Origin: Ctenosaura bakeri
Taxonomy: Eukaryota; Chordata; Lepidosauria; Squamata; Iguanidae
Direction of reading: 5' to 3'
Assembly: GCA_948474755.1 (NCBI GenBank)
Contig: CAOLHI010000394.1
Coordinates: forward strand, 598,754-662,753
Length of the DNA: 64,000 nt
In this document: piece by piece, positions 23,701 to 32,599 of the stretch
Layout of the letters: each line of letters begins with the position of its first letter
Position numbering within the stretch: the first letter of the stretch is position 1
Notes under the pieces: model-generated
What the model was told of the DNA's origin: nothing
The model's database searches: none
The model's input: only the letters and a program-made list of their open reading frames with translations
Program-made: the position numbers and the translations under genes

Positions 23701-24801
23701 GATTTTTCTTCAACGTACTCAGAGTCAGTTGTGACAGAAATTGGTGACGGGTGTTCAGGAGGTGGCACTGTTCACTCTGAACAAAGAGTTACTACTAGGG
23801 ATAGAGACATTTCTCAGGTCTGTACTTTTGTACAATCTTACCTGATTTGAATCTGTTGAAAAAATAAGTAAATTACAACAGTTATGCACCAAAATACATA
23901 CTTTTCAAAATTTTGCCATCTCTTTCCAAATTAAATAAATGTGTTACAATGTGACTATTAAGAAAAAGTGTGTGTGAACTTTTCTTTTATTACACAAAGC
24001 ACAAAAACATTATACTGCAGGGAGTACTTGAAAAAGTGGGAATAATAGTAAAGGTGCATACAAAAATGTACATGTTGGGAATAAGAAAGTATGATTTTAT
24101 GTAGACACTTGCAAAAACTGGTGCAAGTTCAGCCTGAAATGAATTTATAGCAAGGAAAATGAGTAAATTTGACTAAATAAAAAGTGGTAGATTTATCTGT
24201 CCCTATTTCCTATAATCTCATTGAGGCCACTAAGTATTGAAATGGTGAGCTGTTCTGGACAAGTTGTCTCTTCTTTTCAATGAAGCAATGCCCACAGAGG
24301 CATTTATATGTGTAGGCATAGACACCAAAAAGGTGGAATTCTATTCAGAATAGCTCCAAGTAACTTACTGAATGTTGCATGGTAGCATCCATTAGAGAGG
24401 CATTTATTTCTTCATTGAGTCTCTTTACCATTTCAGACCCTGTTGCCACACAAAGCTTCAGCTACAGCTCTGCTTCAGTCCAGCAGCTTTTGATAAAAGC
24501 AAAAGCAGTGTTTCATTCACTGATGCTGCTGCTTGTAAAGCACTTTGGGATCCTTGTGAGTGAAAAACATAATGAACAATTAATTGCCTGGTCCCGCCCC
24601 CCTACTAATGAAATATATTCCTTGTACTTTTTTCTATAGGTCAAAATGAATGTGCTAGCCTTCAACAACCAGTTCCATTTTGGAGTCTTTTATGCCTACG
24701 TAAAGCTGAAGGAACAAGAAAGCAGAAATATTGTATGGATTGCAGAATGCATCTCACAGAGACACAGAACAAAAATCAACAACTACATTCCAATTTTCTG
24801 A
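3278..24801 (+). CDS. ATP6V0D2: V-type proton ATPase subunit d, d2-like (whole gene, 8 coding exons)
   Basis: Exons 3278-3407, 7703-7874, 9388-9566, 13090-13169, 14671-14748, 19351-19527, 23368-23445 and 24640-24801 join in frame to 351 residues plus TGA; all seven introns are GT-AG. The family (AC39/vATP-synt_AC39) is normally about 350 residues, so the protein looks full length. Subunit d is a soluble, mostly helical V0 protein on the cytoplasmic face that caps the c-ring and couples it to the V1 central stalk, so it is needed for ATP-driven proton pumping into lysosomes, endosomes or across plasma membranes. Visible family motifs are [15 protein letters not shown] near the N-terminus, [33 protein letters not shown] and [15 protein letters not shown] near the C-terminus; there is no signal peptide or membrane segment. 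[20 protein letters not shown] and HRTKIN favour d2; [20 protein letters not shown] and GGTTAD look d1-like. The d2 assignment is likely but rests on remembered mammalian sequences. In mammals d2 is tissue restricted (kidney, osteoclast), which fits the absence of a CpG-island promoter here. Confidence 0.9.
3815..4025 (-). mobile_element. tRNA-derived SINE with CORE-like body
   Basis: On the + strand it reads (TTG)n, then ACCTTCAAGTTGTTTCCAAC, a GGGGTTTTCTGGGGCTGAGA block and TGCCCAAGGTCA. This is the reverse complement of the SINE family seen at 32.3, 47.4 and 53.6 kb. The tRNA-like head would lie near 4025, and the TTG run marks the 3' tail. Confidence 0.7.
4119..4526 (+). mobile_element. 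Tigger/mariner-like MITE, copy A
   Basis: It has 19-bp imperfect terminal inverted repeats beginning CAGTCAGCCATCCACATTT and is flanked by TA on both sides (4117-4118 and 4527-4528), as expected for Tc1/mariner-type insertion. About 408 bp, with no coding capacity. Related copies lie at 35.9-36.8 kb and 48.3-48.8 kb on the other strand. Confidence 0.7.
7703..7874 (+). CDS. ATP6V0D2: Subunit d2 coding exon 2
   Basis: It follows a T-rich tract and AG at 7701-7702 and ends before GTAAGT. It encodes [16 protein letters not shown], the PLTVSVIDD segment and [10 protein letters not shown]. Phase is consistent: it enters after one base of a codon and leaves with two bases of a Thr codon. The EFQYFRNH stretch resembles mammalian d2 more than d1. 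Confidence 0.93.
7875..9387 (+). other. Intron 2
   Basis: This 1.5-kb intron has GTAAGT and AG ends. It contains an old CR1-type 3' end on the minus strand near 8.55 kb and a short GT/AT tract at about 8986-9015. Nothing else is recognised. Confidence 0.85.
8545..8665 (-). mobile_element. CR1-type LINE 3' end fragment
   Basis: The + strand shows AGAATCATAGTCTCACAGAG and TTGGAAGGTCCTTCCAAGAG, then CTCCAACAACA. This is the reverse complement of the typical CR1 3' terminus (CCAACTC...ATGATTCT). It is a short, degenerate relic. Confidence 0.6.
9388..9566 (+). CDS. ATP6V0D2: Subunit d2 coding exon 3
   Basis: The exon lies between acceptor ctactAG and donor GTATGT. It encodes [16 protein letters not shown], then [13 protein letters not shown] and [16 protein letters not shown] and [13 protein letters not shown] are residues I associate with the d1 paralogue, so this exon gives the gene its mixed appearance. 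It ends with one base of the following Ala codon. Confidence 0.93.
10384..10496. mobile_element. Degenerate small foldback repeat
   Basis: The segment GCCTACAAATACCATCAGCC ... TGTGGTAGTTGCAATGCAAC resembles the short squamate MITE whose arms read CTACAACTCCCATCA on one side and TGGTAGTTGTAG on the other. It is heavily diverged, and its ends are approximate. Confidence 0.4.
11655..11829 (+). mobile_element. L2-like LINE fragment, 5' piece (RT C-terminal region)
   Basis: One frame reads [20 protein letters not shown], then [14 protein letters not shown]. It matches the YLRE...RRAFS..APRLWN signature of L2-type reverse transcriptase C-termini. The match stops abruptly at the MITE that begins at 11830 and resumes after it. 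It is an old, inactive remnant. Confidence 0.65.
11830..12514. mobile_element. DNA transposon/MITE inserted in an L2 LINE
   Basis: The ends GGCTATTTCTGCAC and GTTGAAAAGGCC are imperfect inverted repeats flanked by TAA on both sides (11827-11829 and 12515-12517). The interruption splits one L2 copy, which supports these boundaries. The termini resemble those of the elements at 22875 and 51690. A 3-bp duplication fits PIF/Harbinger-like insertion, but this is an inference. Confidence 0.55.
12515..12795 (+). mobile_element. L2-like LINE fragment, 3' piece and tail
   Basis: It resumes with the end of the RT-derived frame, then ACATTGTGAGTCACTTTGGG followed by AGATGGGATCATAAGTAAAT. This is the usual L2-type tail (GTGAGCC.CTTGGG...AAAGGCGGGATATAAATAAA). 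It completes the copy begun at 11655. Confidence 0.6.
13090..13169 (+). CDS. ATP6V0D2: Subunit d2 coding exon 4
   Basis: This short 80-base exon follows tgctttcAG and ends before GTAAAT. It encodes [19 protein letters not shown] and RNKLYK and ends exactly on a codon boundary. The DxxDEMNIEL helix is strongly conserved in the family. Confidence 0.92.
13170..14670 (+). other. Intron 4
   Basis: This 1.5-kb intron has GTAAAT and AG ends. It holds a GGAA/GAAA-rich simple repeat at about 14330-14372 and a short GT-rich tract near 13636-13660. No other element is recognised. Confidence 0.85.
14671..14748 (+). CDS. ATP6V0D2: Subunit d2 coding exon 5
   Basis: The exon is 78 bases (26 codons) between ttctttAG and GTAAGA. 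It encodes [12 protein letters not shown], then [13 protein letters not shown]. The YLEAFY and MCP(I/L)L blocks are family hallmarks. It starts and ends on codon boundaries. Confidence 0.92.
15905..16820 (-). mobile_element. LTR-like interspersed repeat, copy 1
   Basis: It shares blocks with 38.95-39.81 kb: CTGGGGGGGGTCCC, then TGTGGGGAAAATTAGC, then GATCTTTTACCCAAT followed by AGGGTCAGGCT, then TTTTATTGA-type sequence, and a related right end. The proposed LTR starts with TGTGGGG at 15960. AATAAA-type signals lie only on the minus strand, so the element probably points that way. No internal coding region is attached. The LTR class is inferred. Confidence 0.5.
17638..17722. repeat. Compound trinucleotide microsatellite (TTG)n(ATT)n(AGT)n
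   Basis: A run of about eleven TTG units passes into about twelve ATT units and then about five AGT units. It gives an apparent poly-leucine reading frame that is not a gene. It lies in intron 5. Confidence 0.95.
18018..18118. mobile_element. Small foldback MITE relic
   Basis: It reads GTGTGGCCGTCTAGATATTT on the left and GATGATGGGAGATGTAGTCC on the right. These match the arms of a common short squamate MITE (CCAGATGTTGTTGGACTACA / GATGGGAGTTGTAGTCC). A better copy lies at 61.03 kb. Confidence 0.5.
18505..18630 (+). mobile_element. Possible L2-like LINE tail
   Basis: The T-rich stretch ending TTTAATTGTGACCCATTTGC, then ATACAAATATATAAAATAAT, resembles the L2-type 3' tail. The upstream 200 bases may be decayed RT-derived sequence. 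The call rests on a short match. Confidence 0.35.
19351..19527 (+). CDS. ATP6V0D2: Subunit d2 coding exon 6
   Basis: This 177-base exon follows ttaattcAG and ends before GTATGT. It encodes [20 protein letters not shown], then [18 protein letters not shown]. This is the most conserved stretch of the subunit. Its 59 codons are in phase at both ends. Confidence 0.94.
19843..20068 (+). mobile_element. tRNA-derived SINE with CORE-like body
   Basis: The tRNA-like head AGTGGTTTGAATGTTGGACT is followed by a B-box-like part, then AACCCACTAGATGACCTTGG, then CAAGAAAACCCCATCATAGG. The order matches the copy at 47.42 kb and the reverse complements at 3.8 and 32.3 kb. Confidence 0.7.
20192..20418. mobile_element. 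hAT-type MITE with perfect 8-bp target duplication
   Basis: The 227-bp element begins CAGTTGCGTAGTGAC and ends GCTCTGCCACTG. It is flanked on both sides by atccatgt (20184-20191 and 20419-20426). CAG-type termini plus an 8-bp duplication are diagnostic of hAT transposons. The interior has degenerate tandem units of the form TAGCC(A/C)TGCCCC. A relative in opposite orientation lies at 51376-51570. Confidence 0.75.
21705..21830. mobile_element. Partial palindromic MITE
   Basis: It shares TTATAGTGCTATTATTCCAC, then TTTCAACATCCTATGGAAT and GGGGTTTGCAGTTTAGGG, with the elements at 22875 and 51690. The right arm is missing or strongly diverged, so this appears to be a truncated copy. Confidence 0.5.
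22875..23053. mobile_element. Palindromic MITE with GGGCCTTTC termini
   Basis: This 179-bp element has inverted ends GGGCCTTTCTGCAC and GTGTGGAAAGGCCC and is flanked by TAT on both sides (part of a wider ctatg repeat). Its internal arms, AACATCCTATGGAATCTTGG and ATTCCACAGGATGTTGAAAG, can fold back. A 3-bp duplication fits PIF/Harbinger; superfamily is not settled. Confidence 0.65.
23368..23445 (+). CDS. ATP6V0D2: Subunit d2 coding exon 7
   Basis: This 78-base exon lies between ccctttcAG and GTAAGA. It encodes [20 protein letters not shown] followed by TFFEYE. The GxGxKTLED motif is typical of subunit d. It is in phase at both ends. Confidence 0.92.
23446..24639 (+). other. Intron 7
   Basis: This 1.2-kb intron has GTAAGA and AG ends. 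It is AT-rich, and I recognise no repeat or feature. Confidence 0.85.
24640..24801 (+). CDS. ATP6V0D2: Subunit d2 coding exon 8 with stop codon
   Basis: This terminal coding exon follows tttctatAG. It encodes [42 protein letters not shown] and [10 protein letters not shown], then TGA at 24799-24801. The C-terminus ends at the position expected for the family. MNVLAF and HRTKIN favour d2 over d1. Confidence 0.95.
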   Translation, partial: VKMNVLAFNNQFHFGVFYAYVKLKEQESRNIVWIAECISQRHRTKINNYIPIF

Positions 24802-27641
24802 AGTACATGTTCATAATGACTATTAACAATATCATATAACTAGTATATTTAATATATCTTTCTTCAGTTCCCAATCATTTTGAAAAGAGAGGTCAGATTA
24901 TACATTATGGCCATCAAGAAAGGGACATTTTAGAAATTATTCATAGAAATTTTAGAATTTTAGGAATTATTCATGTTACCATGCAATTAGATATTCAAAC
25001 TGAGAAGCTCACTCTGCAAATTTGGCAATTTTCAGTCACAACAATACCACAAATGTCCAAATAAAAGATGGGTGTATGTCCCATTTTAGAGAGGATAGTC
25101 CTCTTGTTCAGTGTTTGCTTAAACTTTCTGATGTGGAGGACCTACAATTCCACTCTCCCATGCCAGGGACTGGTACCATATTTGTGCCCATTGGCTACTA
25201 TCATTTCTTTCTTTCCCAGAAGCTTTCTGGGGACCAGCAACAGGGCATGGTCAACCATGCTGAGTACACTGATGTAGTTGAAAATATTCTCTCCTTGAAG
25301 GGTCCATCAGTCCAGCTTAAAGATGAAAGACAGAAAAACGGACAGTAGATGCCTTAAAGTTTCCCACTAACAGTCAGGACCTGGACAATAGACTAAGCAG
25401 GCATATTCAGTCTAATGGTGGATCAGTTATCCCCATTATGGCATAATATCTGTTTAAGATGTAGTCATTACTCTGAATTTGACTCCATACATATCTAACC
25501 ATACGCAAAATTTATGTAAACTGTGGCCTTTTCTGACCTCTCTTTTGGAGATGTGTAAATGGCCTTCCTATCTGAGACAGCATTGTGAAAATCATGGTAT
25601 CTCTGAAGTGAATAGGAGAACAAAGATAGCTCATTAATTGCAACATCTCTAATACTTGACTATTTTAAACTGTCAATCTGTGGTGACTCTATTGTTGAAA
25701 GTGGTTTTAATGGTCTCTTTATATCAATGTGATGTGATGTTAACTATGAATCAAAATCACAGAGCAGGATAATGCTTGACACAATGCTTCTTTAACCACC
25801 TAATTTTGGTTATTGAACAGTATGCCTAATTGACTGATAATAATTATAATTATTATTTTTGATTTATTTGAGGTCTTGCATAGAAAATGGTGTGAATCCA
25901 GAGATCCTTTTGCATAGGTATAGGCAAGGACCTCTTTCTATGACTTCTATTCTGCTCTTTATTCCTAAAATAGATTGTCATGCTTTCAGATATAACACCT
26001 GTTGTAAAGGTGAAAAAAATGCTCAGATTCAGTTCGATTTCTATAAGTGACCAGGCTGCGAGAACCAATAGCTGCCTGAAAAGTGAAGCTCATCTTTCAC
26101 ACAAACTGCACTGAATATGAGGCCTTGCCTTCATCCAGGTCCAGAAAGCTGGTTTGCATGCCAACATGTTATGCTGACTCATGGGAAACAGGTTCATGTG
26201 TGTCACTTTTCCTAAACTGGATTATGAAAATCTTTCCTGGTGGATTAATTCAGAATTTTGCTATATGCCCCCTTTCTCTTCCACACACAAACAGGGTTAC
26301 ATCTGGGATTGTTTGCCTGAAGAAAATGAATGATAACTAGTAACTGGAGAGAAGTCCAGCCCCAGCAAGCAAACAGGTCCAAACTATCAATGATCAGAGA
26401 TAGAAAAGTGAATTAAAAAGTACCACTACATTATATTTATACTGAAATATTTAAAATTGTATATTAATGAAGCACATGTTCAATGTGAGATGTTTATTTT
26501 AATGACACTGATTCTAATTCTAGTTTAGATTTACATTACGTGACTCCACTAAAACCCTATCAGACTGCAGGTGAAAAATCCCACCCATTATTTTTATGCC
26601 CCTCCCCATTCATATCTTGATTTTGGGAGAGAAGGAAACAGCTGCATGAATTTTTGTGTGGGGAAAAAAATCTCTCACCTACTCATTCAAAGGAAATAAG
26701 TGTTGTTTTTTTAAAAAAATGAAAACACACATGCACACAGGAAGGACGTAGAGAACAAAAGCTTTTCTCTACAAAAATAAATTACAAGCTATCCCTAACC
26801 CTATCAGAAATATATAGCCTCTACTCCTCAGCAATATGCTACGAGAAAAATTGTCAGCAGTTTTTGAAAAACAGAGACAGGCCAACAATCAGGGTCCTTT
26901 TCAAATTCCTCTGTTGTCCATGTCTTTCATTGCCACTGTCTTTCTCTAGAATCTTGTGCCATCTTCCTCTTACATCTCTACTCTTAGTTCTCATTCTCTT
27001 CCTTCTCTGTGTGTTTTTCTTTCCAACCTCTGCTTTGTCTTTTCCCTTTTCTGTGTATCATCTCCCCTTGTCCATGTGACTCTAGTTTTATGGGTTTCCT
27101 TCTGGTCTTCTCTGGAGTGTCTTTCTACCTCTATTCTTCTTTTCATCTTGCTTGTCTCTCCACTCTCCATTTGCTTTCATTTTTTGCACAGACCAGCCTT
27201 CCTTTTCCATGTGCTCCTGCCCCATGAGATATTGTGTCATGAACTCCCTATTCTTGCTTTTCATTCACTTCTCACCTCTTGTTCTCTGCTGGCTGTCATT
27301 GCTGTCTGCCACCACAGCTGCTGCACACTACAGAGTGAAAACCTCTGGTGAAGGGGTTGTGAGAGGAGGTTGTGAGAGGTGTTAATAGTAAAAATACTAC
27401 CCTGCTCCCATATTCTTCCCTGGAAAATGCCCTCAAAATTATACTACATTTCATAGAGCGAAAGAAGTACTTTAGATTTATGCTTAATTTTTGTCTCCAA
27501 TAATACAAACATAATTTAATAGAATTAACATTAATGAATTGATTCCAGTTTTTGGGTGTAGCATTACTTACACATTTCATTTGATAGTCAAATCTGACAA
27601 AAAGAAAATCAAATAGCTTGAGCTGGGATGCATAATTGTTA
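24802..27641. other. 3' UTR and downstream flank without recognised gene
   Basis: The first few hundred bases are presumably the 3' UTR. The rest is AT-rich unique sequence, with a CT-rich stretch at 26.9-27.3 kb that produces spurious low-complexity reading frames. I see no conserved exon or mobile element. Confidence 0.5.
25060..25065 (+). promoter_or_regulatory. Candidate polyadenylation signal AATAAA
   Basis: This AATAAA lies about 260 bases after the stop codon and is a clear candidate 3' end signal for the subunit d gene. Other signals farther downstream cannot be excluded. Confidence 0.4.
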
Positions 27642-27860
27642 TAGAGCCCTGGTGGTGTGGTGGTTAAATGCTAGTACTGCAGCCACAAGGTTGTGAGTTC
27701 AATCCTGCTGGGCTCCAGGTTGACTCAGCCTTCCATCCTCCCACAGGTCAGTAAAATGAGTACCCAGCTTGTTGGAGGCAATTAGCTAACACATTGTAAA
27801 CTGTTTAGAGAGCACTTAGCTGATAAGTGGTATAGAAATACACATGCTATTGCTATAGGG
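27642..27860 (+). mobile_element. Sauria-type SINE
   Basis: The tRNA-like head GGTGGTGTGGTGGTTAAATG has an A-box, followed by a B-box-like GGTTGTGAGTTCAATCC. The body ends ACACATTGTAAACTGTTTAG and GATAAGTGGTATAGAAATAC with a TGCTAT tail. This structure, with a Bov-B-like 3' end, is that of Sauria SINEs of squamate reptiles. Confidence 0.8.
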
Positions 27861-28070
27861 GTTGCAAAGGGAGACTGAGTTCTGCTCAGTGCAAATAGCA
27901 GCTTTATGGGGTTAAATTCCTCCTTTCAGTCTGATATGATCTCAATAATCACCTGACAACCACCCACACATCCAAGCTGATGCTATTTGCATTTTTAAAA
28001 AAATGATGTGATCAATGCAATGACACATCTAACATCATGTCTTGTTGGGCCCTAAGGATAGTGAATTGCT

Positions 28071-28250
28071 TGTTGTTAACTGCAGTCAAGTCAACTTTGA
28101 CTTACGGTGACCCTCTGCAAGAGAGACCTCACAGCCACCCTGTTATCAATAGCCCTGCTCAGGTCTTGCAGACTCAGGGATGTGGCTTCCTTGGTTGACT
28201 CTATCCACCTTTAATGAAGTCTTCCTCTGTTCCTACTGTCTATTACCTGA
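28071..28250 (-). mobile_element. Non-LTR retrotransposon 3' fragment (RT C-terminus)
   Basis: On the minus strand one frame reads RWIESTKEATSLSLQDLSRA, matching the RWIDxIKExTGLxLxxL motif near the C-terminus of some LINE-type reverse transcriptases. The + strand start, AACTGCAGTCAAGTCAACTT, corresponds to the TCGACT-type 3' tail. It is an old fragment with no intact frame. Confidence 0.55.
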
Positions 28251-29260
28251 AAGAAAGAAAAAATCCTTTAAAGCTTTTTGTTTAATTCAAGTATGCTTGT
28301 CTCATATCAGATGCAGGCTTTGAGTTAAATGTCAAGACTCCAAGAATACCATTCTTGTGAATCATAAAGGCCAACAAGAAATTAGAAGAACCAAAGCAAC
28401 TCCTCTACCTAGCAATTACATGTGCTTTCAGATATGTTGCAATAACAAGAGATTGAACTTCGTTAGGTCTATGATAGCGTGAGGTCTGGATTTTTGAAAG
28501 ACACAGTAAATGGATAATAGATAAAACTGTTTTCTAGAATATTAGTAGAAATCTGTTTGCTGTCATTCAGTGTCCAAAAACCAAATAAAGACAGTTTATT
28601 TCTGTTCTGAATGTACATTCATGTGTGTCTCACAAGAATGTGTATATGGTTGCAAATATATTTGCATATATAACAAAGCTTTCTTGTCAATTACATATAC
28701 ACTTCCTGGCCTATGTCATGAATGCAAATTCTGGTTTCCTTCTGCTTTGAAGTGAGGAAATATTCTTAACATTTCCACACTGTTTTGCTAATGTAAAAGA
28801 TGTCCTTTGATGAAACTCTTCTCAACATAATGAAAGAATAATGAGGTCTATAGCAAAGAGAAACGAATGGCTGTGATAAACAAGATCAAAAGCAACAGCT
28901 CAGCCCAAGTACCTACAATGCCCTTTATGTATTTTCAAAATGCCAATCCACACTATCCGAATATACAAACATTGTGTCAGGAACATTTGGTAGTGTCTGT
29001 CAAGCCCCTATGAATTGATAGTTTGGTCCAAAGGATCAGGAAGCCTGAAGGTGGGGCTGTATTTAGTACTTCAGAAAGAGACAGAGACAAACATCTGGAA
29101 AGGAAAGGAGTTGCAGTTGCCAAGGACAACGATTAGGCCCTTGTTGCCTTAAGTTGGGTAGCAGGATTTTAAATTATGCATTTAGGAAGAGATAAAAGGA
29201 TAATTTCATTATAGTGAATTTTGTATTATGTATTTGGATATAGTTTGGATTTTTATTTCA
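28251..29260. other. Intergenic sequence with nothing recognised
   Basis: This is AT-rich sequence with no open frame of note and no repeat I can name. Confidence 0.4.
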
Positions 29261-29261
29261 C

Positions 29262-29328
29262 AGAACCGTAGAGTTAGAAGGGACTGCAAAGGACATCTAG
29301 GCCAACTGCCTTCCATGCAGCAACATGA
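29262..29328 (-). mobile_element. CR1-type 3' end fragment
   Basis: CACAGAACCGTAGAGTTAGA, then AGGGACTGCAAAGGACATCT and AGGCCAACTGCC, is the reverse complement of a CR1-like terminus. It directly abuts an L2-like element. Confidence 0.5.
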
Positions 29329-29334
29329 TTGATT

Positions 29335-29735
29335 GATCGGATTTATATCCCACCTTTCTCCCAGGAAGGAACCCAAAGCCGCTTCAGTTCAGAAGATTAA
29401 ATTAAAATCTTATTTTACAAAAGTTTAAAAGGAATTAACCATATTATGTAAAAACAGATTTAAAACACAATTGCTAGTAAAAGGTTTTTTGAAAAAAATA
29501 AGATAAAATGAAATAAAGTACAACTCACCACTTCATACACACAACCACTGTGTAATTTAAAACTCAAAGATCTGCTGAGTAAAAAGTTATTCACCTGCTG
29601 GTGGGGCAGGGAGGGGGCCAAACGGATTTCCCATGGAAAGGTGTTCCATAGCCTGAGAGCAGTCATGGAGCAGCCTGTCTCCCACACCCTCACCAAACAT
29701 GAGGAACACATAACTGAGAGAAAGCCATCAAACAT
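29335..29735 (-). mobile_element. L2-like LINE 3' end
   Basis: The tail (+ strand TTTATATCCCACCTTTCTCC ... AACCCAAAGCCGCTTCAGTT) is followed toward higher coordinates by an RT-derived minus-strand frame with CSMTALRLWNTFPWEIRLAP. This is the RLWN.LP.EIR.APSL motif of L2-type RT C-termini. It is a 5'-truncated relic. Confidence 0.65.
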
Positions 29736-30312
29736 CTATTTAAAAACCTCCAAAGAGGGAGAGTCCACTGCCCTGTAATGTTTACGACTTTTAAAGTTGA
29801 TCCCAATGTTATGTATTGTTCAGTAGCATTTGCAGAAGAGTGCTGCAGACCAGTCCTATAGTAGACTATCACTGGATGCATAGGACTTTTGGAGACTGGA
29901 TGTGTCTTCTATTTTTTACAGAATATATTATTTTTAAAAAATGGTTACCAAATTTCATAGTGTTTCAATCACTGTGATTGTGTTTGCAGTATTCATTTAT
30001 AAGTGAACCCAGTCAAGGAGCTACATAGAACCCAAGAAAGGGGACAATGCATGCTTCCATACCGTCCAACCTTTCACAAATGAAAACCAAGACAGAATAA
30101 GTGCTCATTTATCCCCTTCCTCCTCCTGCTGCCACCTCCAAAGCTGAAGAAAGAATCACCGCTGCAGCAAATGGCTCTCCTGTATAGAGCCAACAGTTTT
30201 CTGAATAGGTATCCAGAGAAAGCCCTGTAAGAGGGGAAAAGGGCAACTGGGGAAATCACCTATGCTGTGGCACAGGCAATTTTCCCAGTTATTTGATGCC
30301 CCTACCAAACAG

Positions 30313-31185
30313 CAATGATGTAGACTCGAGTTGACCGACTCGGACTCAAGTCAGACTTAAGTCACCTCAGTGACTTGACTTGGCATCAAACATGCACTGA
30401 CTCGACTCGAGACTTGTATATCTTTTTGTGACTGACTTGCTGCCCTTGATTCAGTAACATAACACATTCATCCAGAAACCTGATGAATTTGAACAACACC
30501 TCCATCTCTTTTTTTTGCCTACTGGTCACATGACAATCTGTCTCAAGCCCAAAGTGTGGGCACATTTCTCAGAGGGGAAAAGCAAACAGGTTAGGCAATG
30601 GGCTTGAGGTCTGCTCAGCAGCCTGTCCCGGCTGCATACTGGAGGAGCCTTCTAAAACTTTTCCTAAGAGCAGAAGGCAAGACTTTTCCCCAAAGCATAG
30701 GACATGTTTCTCAGGGAACAGTAAGTGTGTTAGGCAGTGGGCTTCAGGAGGAAGGATCCTTCCTTCTACAGCTTTTGATGGGCAGTAAGAAGGATCCTAT
30801 TCCCTACTTCTAAAAAATCCTCCAGCTTTGGAAGTGGGAAGCAAAAAGGATCCTATTCCCCACTTTCAAAGCTGCAGACTCCTTTATGCCCATTGACACA
30901 AAAGCCTCCAGCTTCAGGAAGGGGAAATAAGAAGGATCCTATTCCTCACCTCTGAAGCTGTAGATGGCAAAATCGCAAATGTGGAGGACCAACTCTGCTT
31001 AAATTGTTAAAGCTGATTTTATTTGACTCTGTCCAGAAATTCTGGAATATAGATTGGGGTTTAAAGTTGGCTCCCAGACTTGAGGCTTGATTTGAAAGTA
31101 TCTTCATGGACTTGAGACTTGACTTGAGACTCGATGGTAGAGACTTGACTTGAGCCTTGGAGTAAAAGACTTAAATACATCGCTG
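30313..31185. mobile_element. hAT-like transposon with subterminal GACTTGAGTC-type arrays
   Basis: Its ends are CAATGATGTA and TACATCGCTG (inverted CAGCGATGTA), flanked by a perfect 8-bp duplication, ccaaacag (30305-30312 and 31186-31193). The first roughly 110 and last roughly 115 bases are dense in variants of GACTTGACTTGAGACTCGAG. These are probable transposase-binding subterminal repeats. The interior has no transposase frame, so the element is non-autonomous. Confidence 0.75.
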
Positions 31186-32307
31186 CCAAACAGCCTGGTA
31201 CTGAAGACCCAGACATTCAAGAAACAAGTAGGCTTGCTTCTTGATTTGGTTTGGAGGAAGAGGAAAGGAACGAATAAACAATCAGCCAGAGAGTGTGTGT
31301 TTGCTCTACTACACTGTGGGATGTGGGGGTAGCCATTTGTACTTTCCCACTGTTAACTGCTACTTTACTTTCCAAGCCTTCTTCCTCCATCTCACAACCT
31401 TCTTTTTCTTGCTTCTGCTGAGCACTGAATGAGCAGCTGTCCCCTTGCATTAGCAGGGAAGGCAGAGCCGAAGTGAAGCAATAGTAGTACTGAGAATTAA
31501 CTTCAGAGCCTCTGTTGCCACCATTGCTACATTTTTTTTGTCCTCCTTTCTTCCTTCTGTGATTGGGAGGGTGTGGAGGTCTGGCTATCGCTAAGGAGAA
31601 GGAGGGAAGGTAGCTGCAGGCTTTACAGAAGTCTGCATTTTGATGGCAAGTGATAACAATAACAAACCAACACTGTGACTGAGAAAGGAAAGTGGGACAT
31701 TTTAATACCCACTGAGAAAACAGCAATTAATTGCAGCTGATCTAGCCAAACCATGGCTCTTCCTTCAGGTAGTTGGATTCATGAGAACTTAAGAATGACT
31801 TTGTAAATAGACCAGTGTTTACCTTCTTCAGCACTCTTTTTCTGATGACATCTGTAAAGAAGTGTATGGGAGCTTAGAAGCTTGACTGTCATGGAAGTGA
31901 CAACTTTCTCTAATGCTTTACTTCCAGATCTGGTATTCAGAGATATCTTTTGTATGTACATAAACGCAACAATCATCTAAAGAAAAAGAACTAGAGTTGC
32001 TAGATGTCGGAGGACTTGACCAGAGGCTCCACTTTTCATGGGTCATCTTCAGTCAGAAAACAAGGGTACAGTTTCTCCAGTTTGTGTGGGTTCAGCTCTG
32101 GTATAGGAGAAAGGGCTGTGTGCAAATCTCCAGCTCATCTAGAAAAGCTGCAGCTTGCTACTATTAATTGATTAATTAATTTGCACATGGTTTTGTAGTC
32201 TACTTTATCAGATTAATGTGATCGCATAATTTAAAAAAAAAGGATCGACATTACCAGAAAACAGGGAATGAATTGTCCCCAAATAGGACACAGATCTCCA
32301 CTACATT
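31186..32307. other. Intergenic sequence without recognised gene
   Basis: A minus-strand open frame of 169 codons (31217-31726) is present but has no recognisable domain and a low-complexity composition. I treat this stretch as non-coding. Confidence 0.4.
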
Positions 32308-32512
32308 TTTTTGTTGTAGTTTGCCTTCAAGTTGTTTCCAACATATGGTGATCCTGAGGTGCATCTATGATGGGATTTTCTGGGGCTGAGAGTATGTGAC
32401 ATGCCCAAGGTCACCCAGTAGGTTTTCATGGCTGAGCGGGGCATGAAACCCTGGTCTCCAAGGTCATAGTCCAATGCTCAAACCACTATACCACACTAGC
32501 TCTGGCACTACA
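32308..32512 (-). mobile_element. tRNA-derived SINE with CORE-like body
   Basis: The + strand ends CAAACCACTATACCACACTA, the reverse complement of an A-box head, with CCTGGTCTCCAAGGTCATAG before it. The body GGGATTTTCTGGGGCTGAGA and tail GTAGTTTGCCTTCAAGTTG match the copies at 3.8 and 53.6 kb. It is nearly full length. Confidence 0.75.
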
Positions 32513-32599
32513 TTTACATCTGCTAATTTAAACGGACTAATGAAAAATTTAACTATTCATTCAGTGCATTTTCATCCTGACTTTCCAGTAAAAACAGTG

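Noticed and set aside
26864..27385. Overlapping frames rich in Ser, Leu and Phe
   Set aside because: They arise from a CT-rich low-complexity stretch, in three overlapping frames of the same strand.
31217..31726. 169-codon minus-strand frame
   Set aside because: Biased composition, no conserved motif and no splice-compatible context; probably chance.
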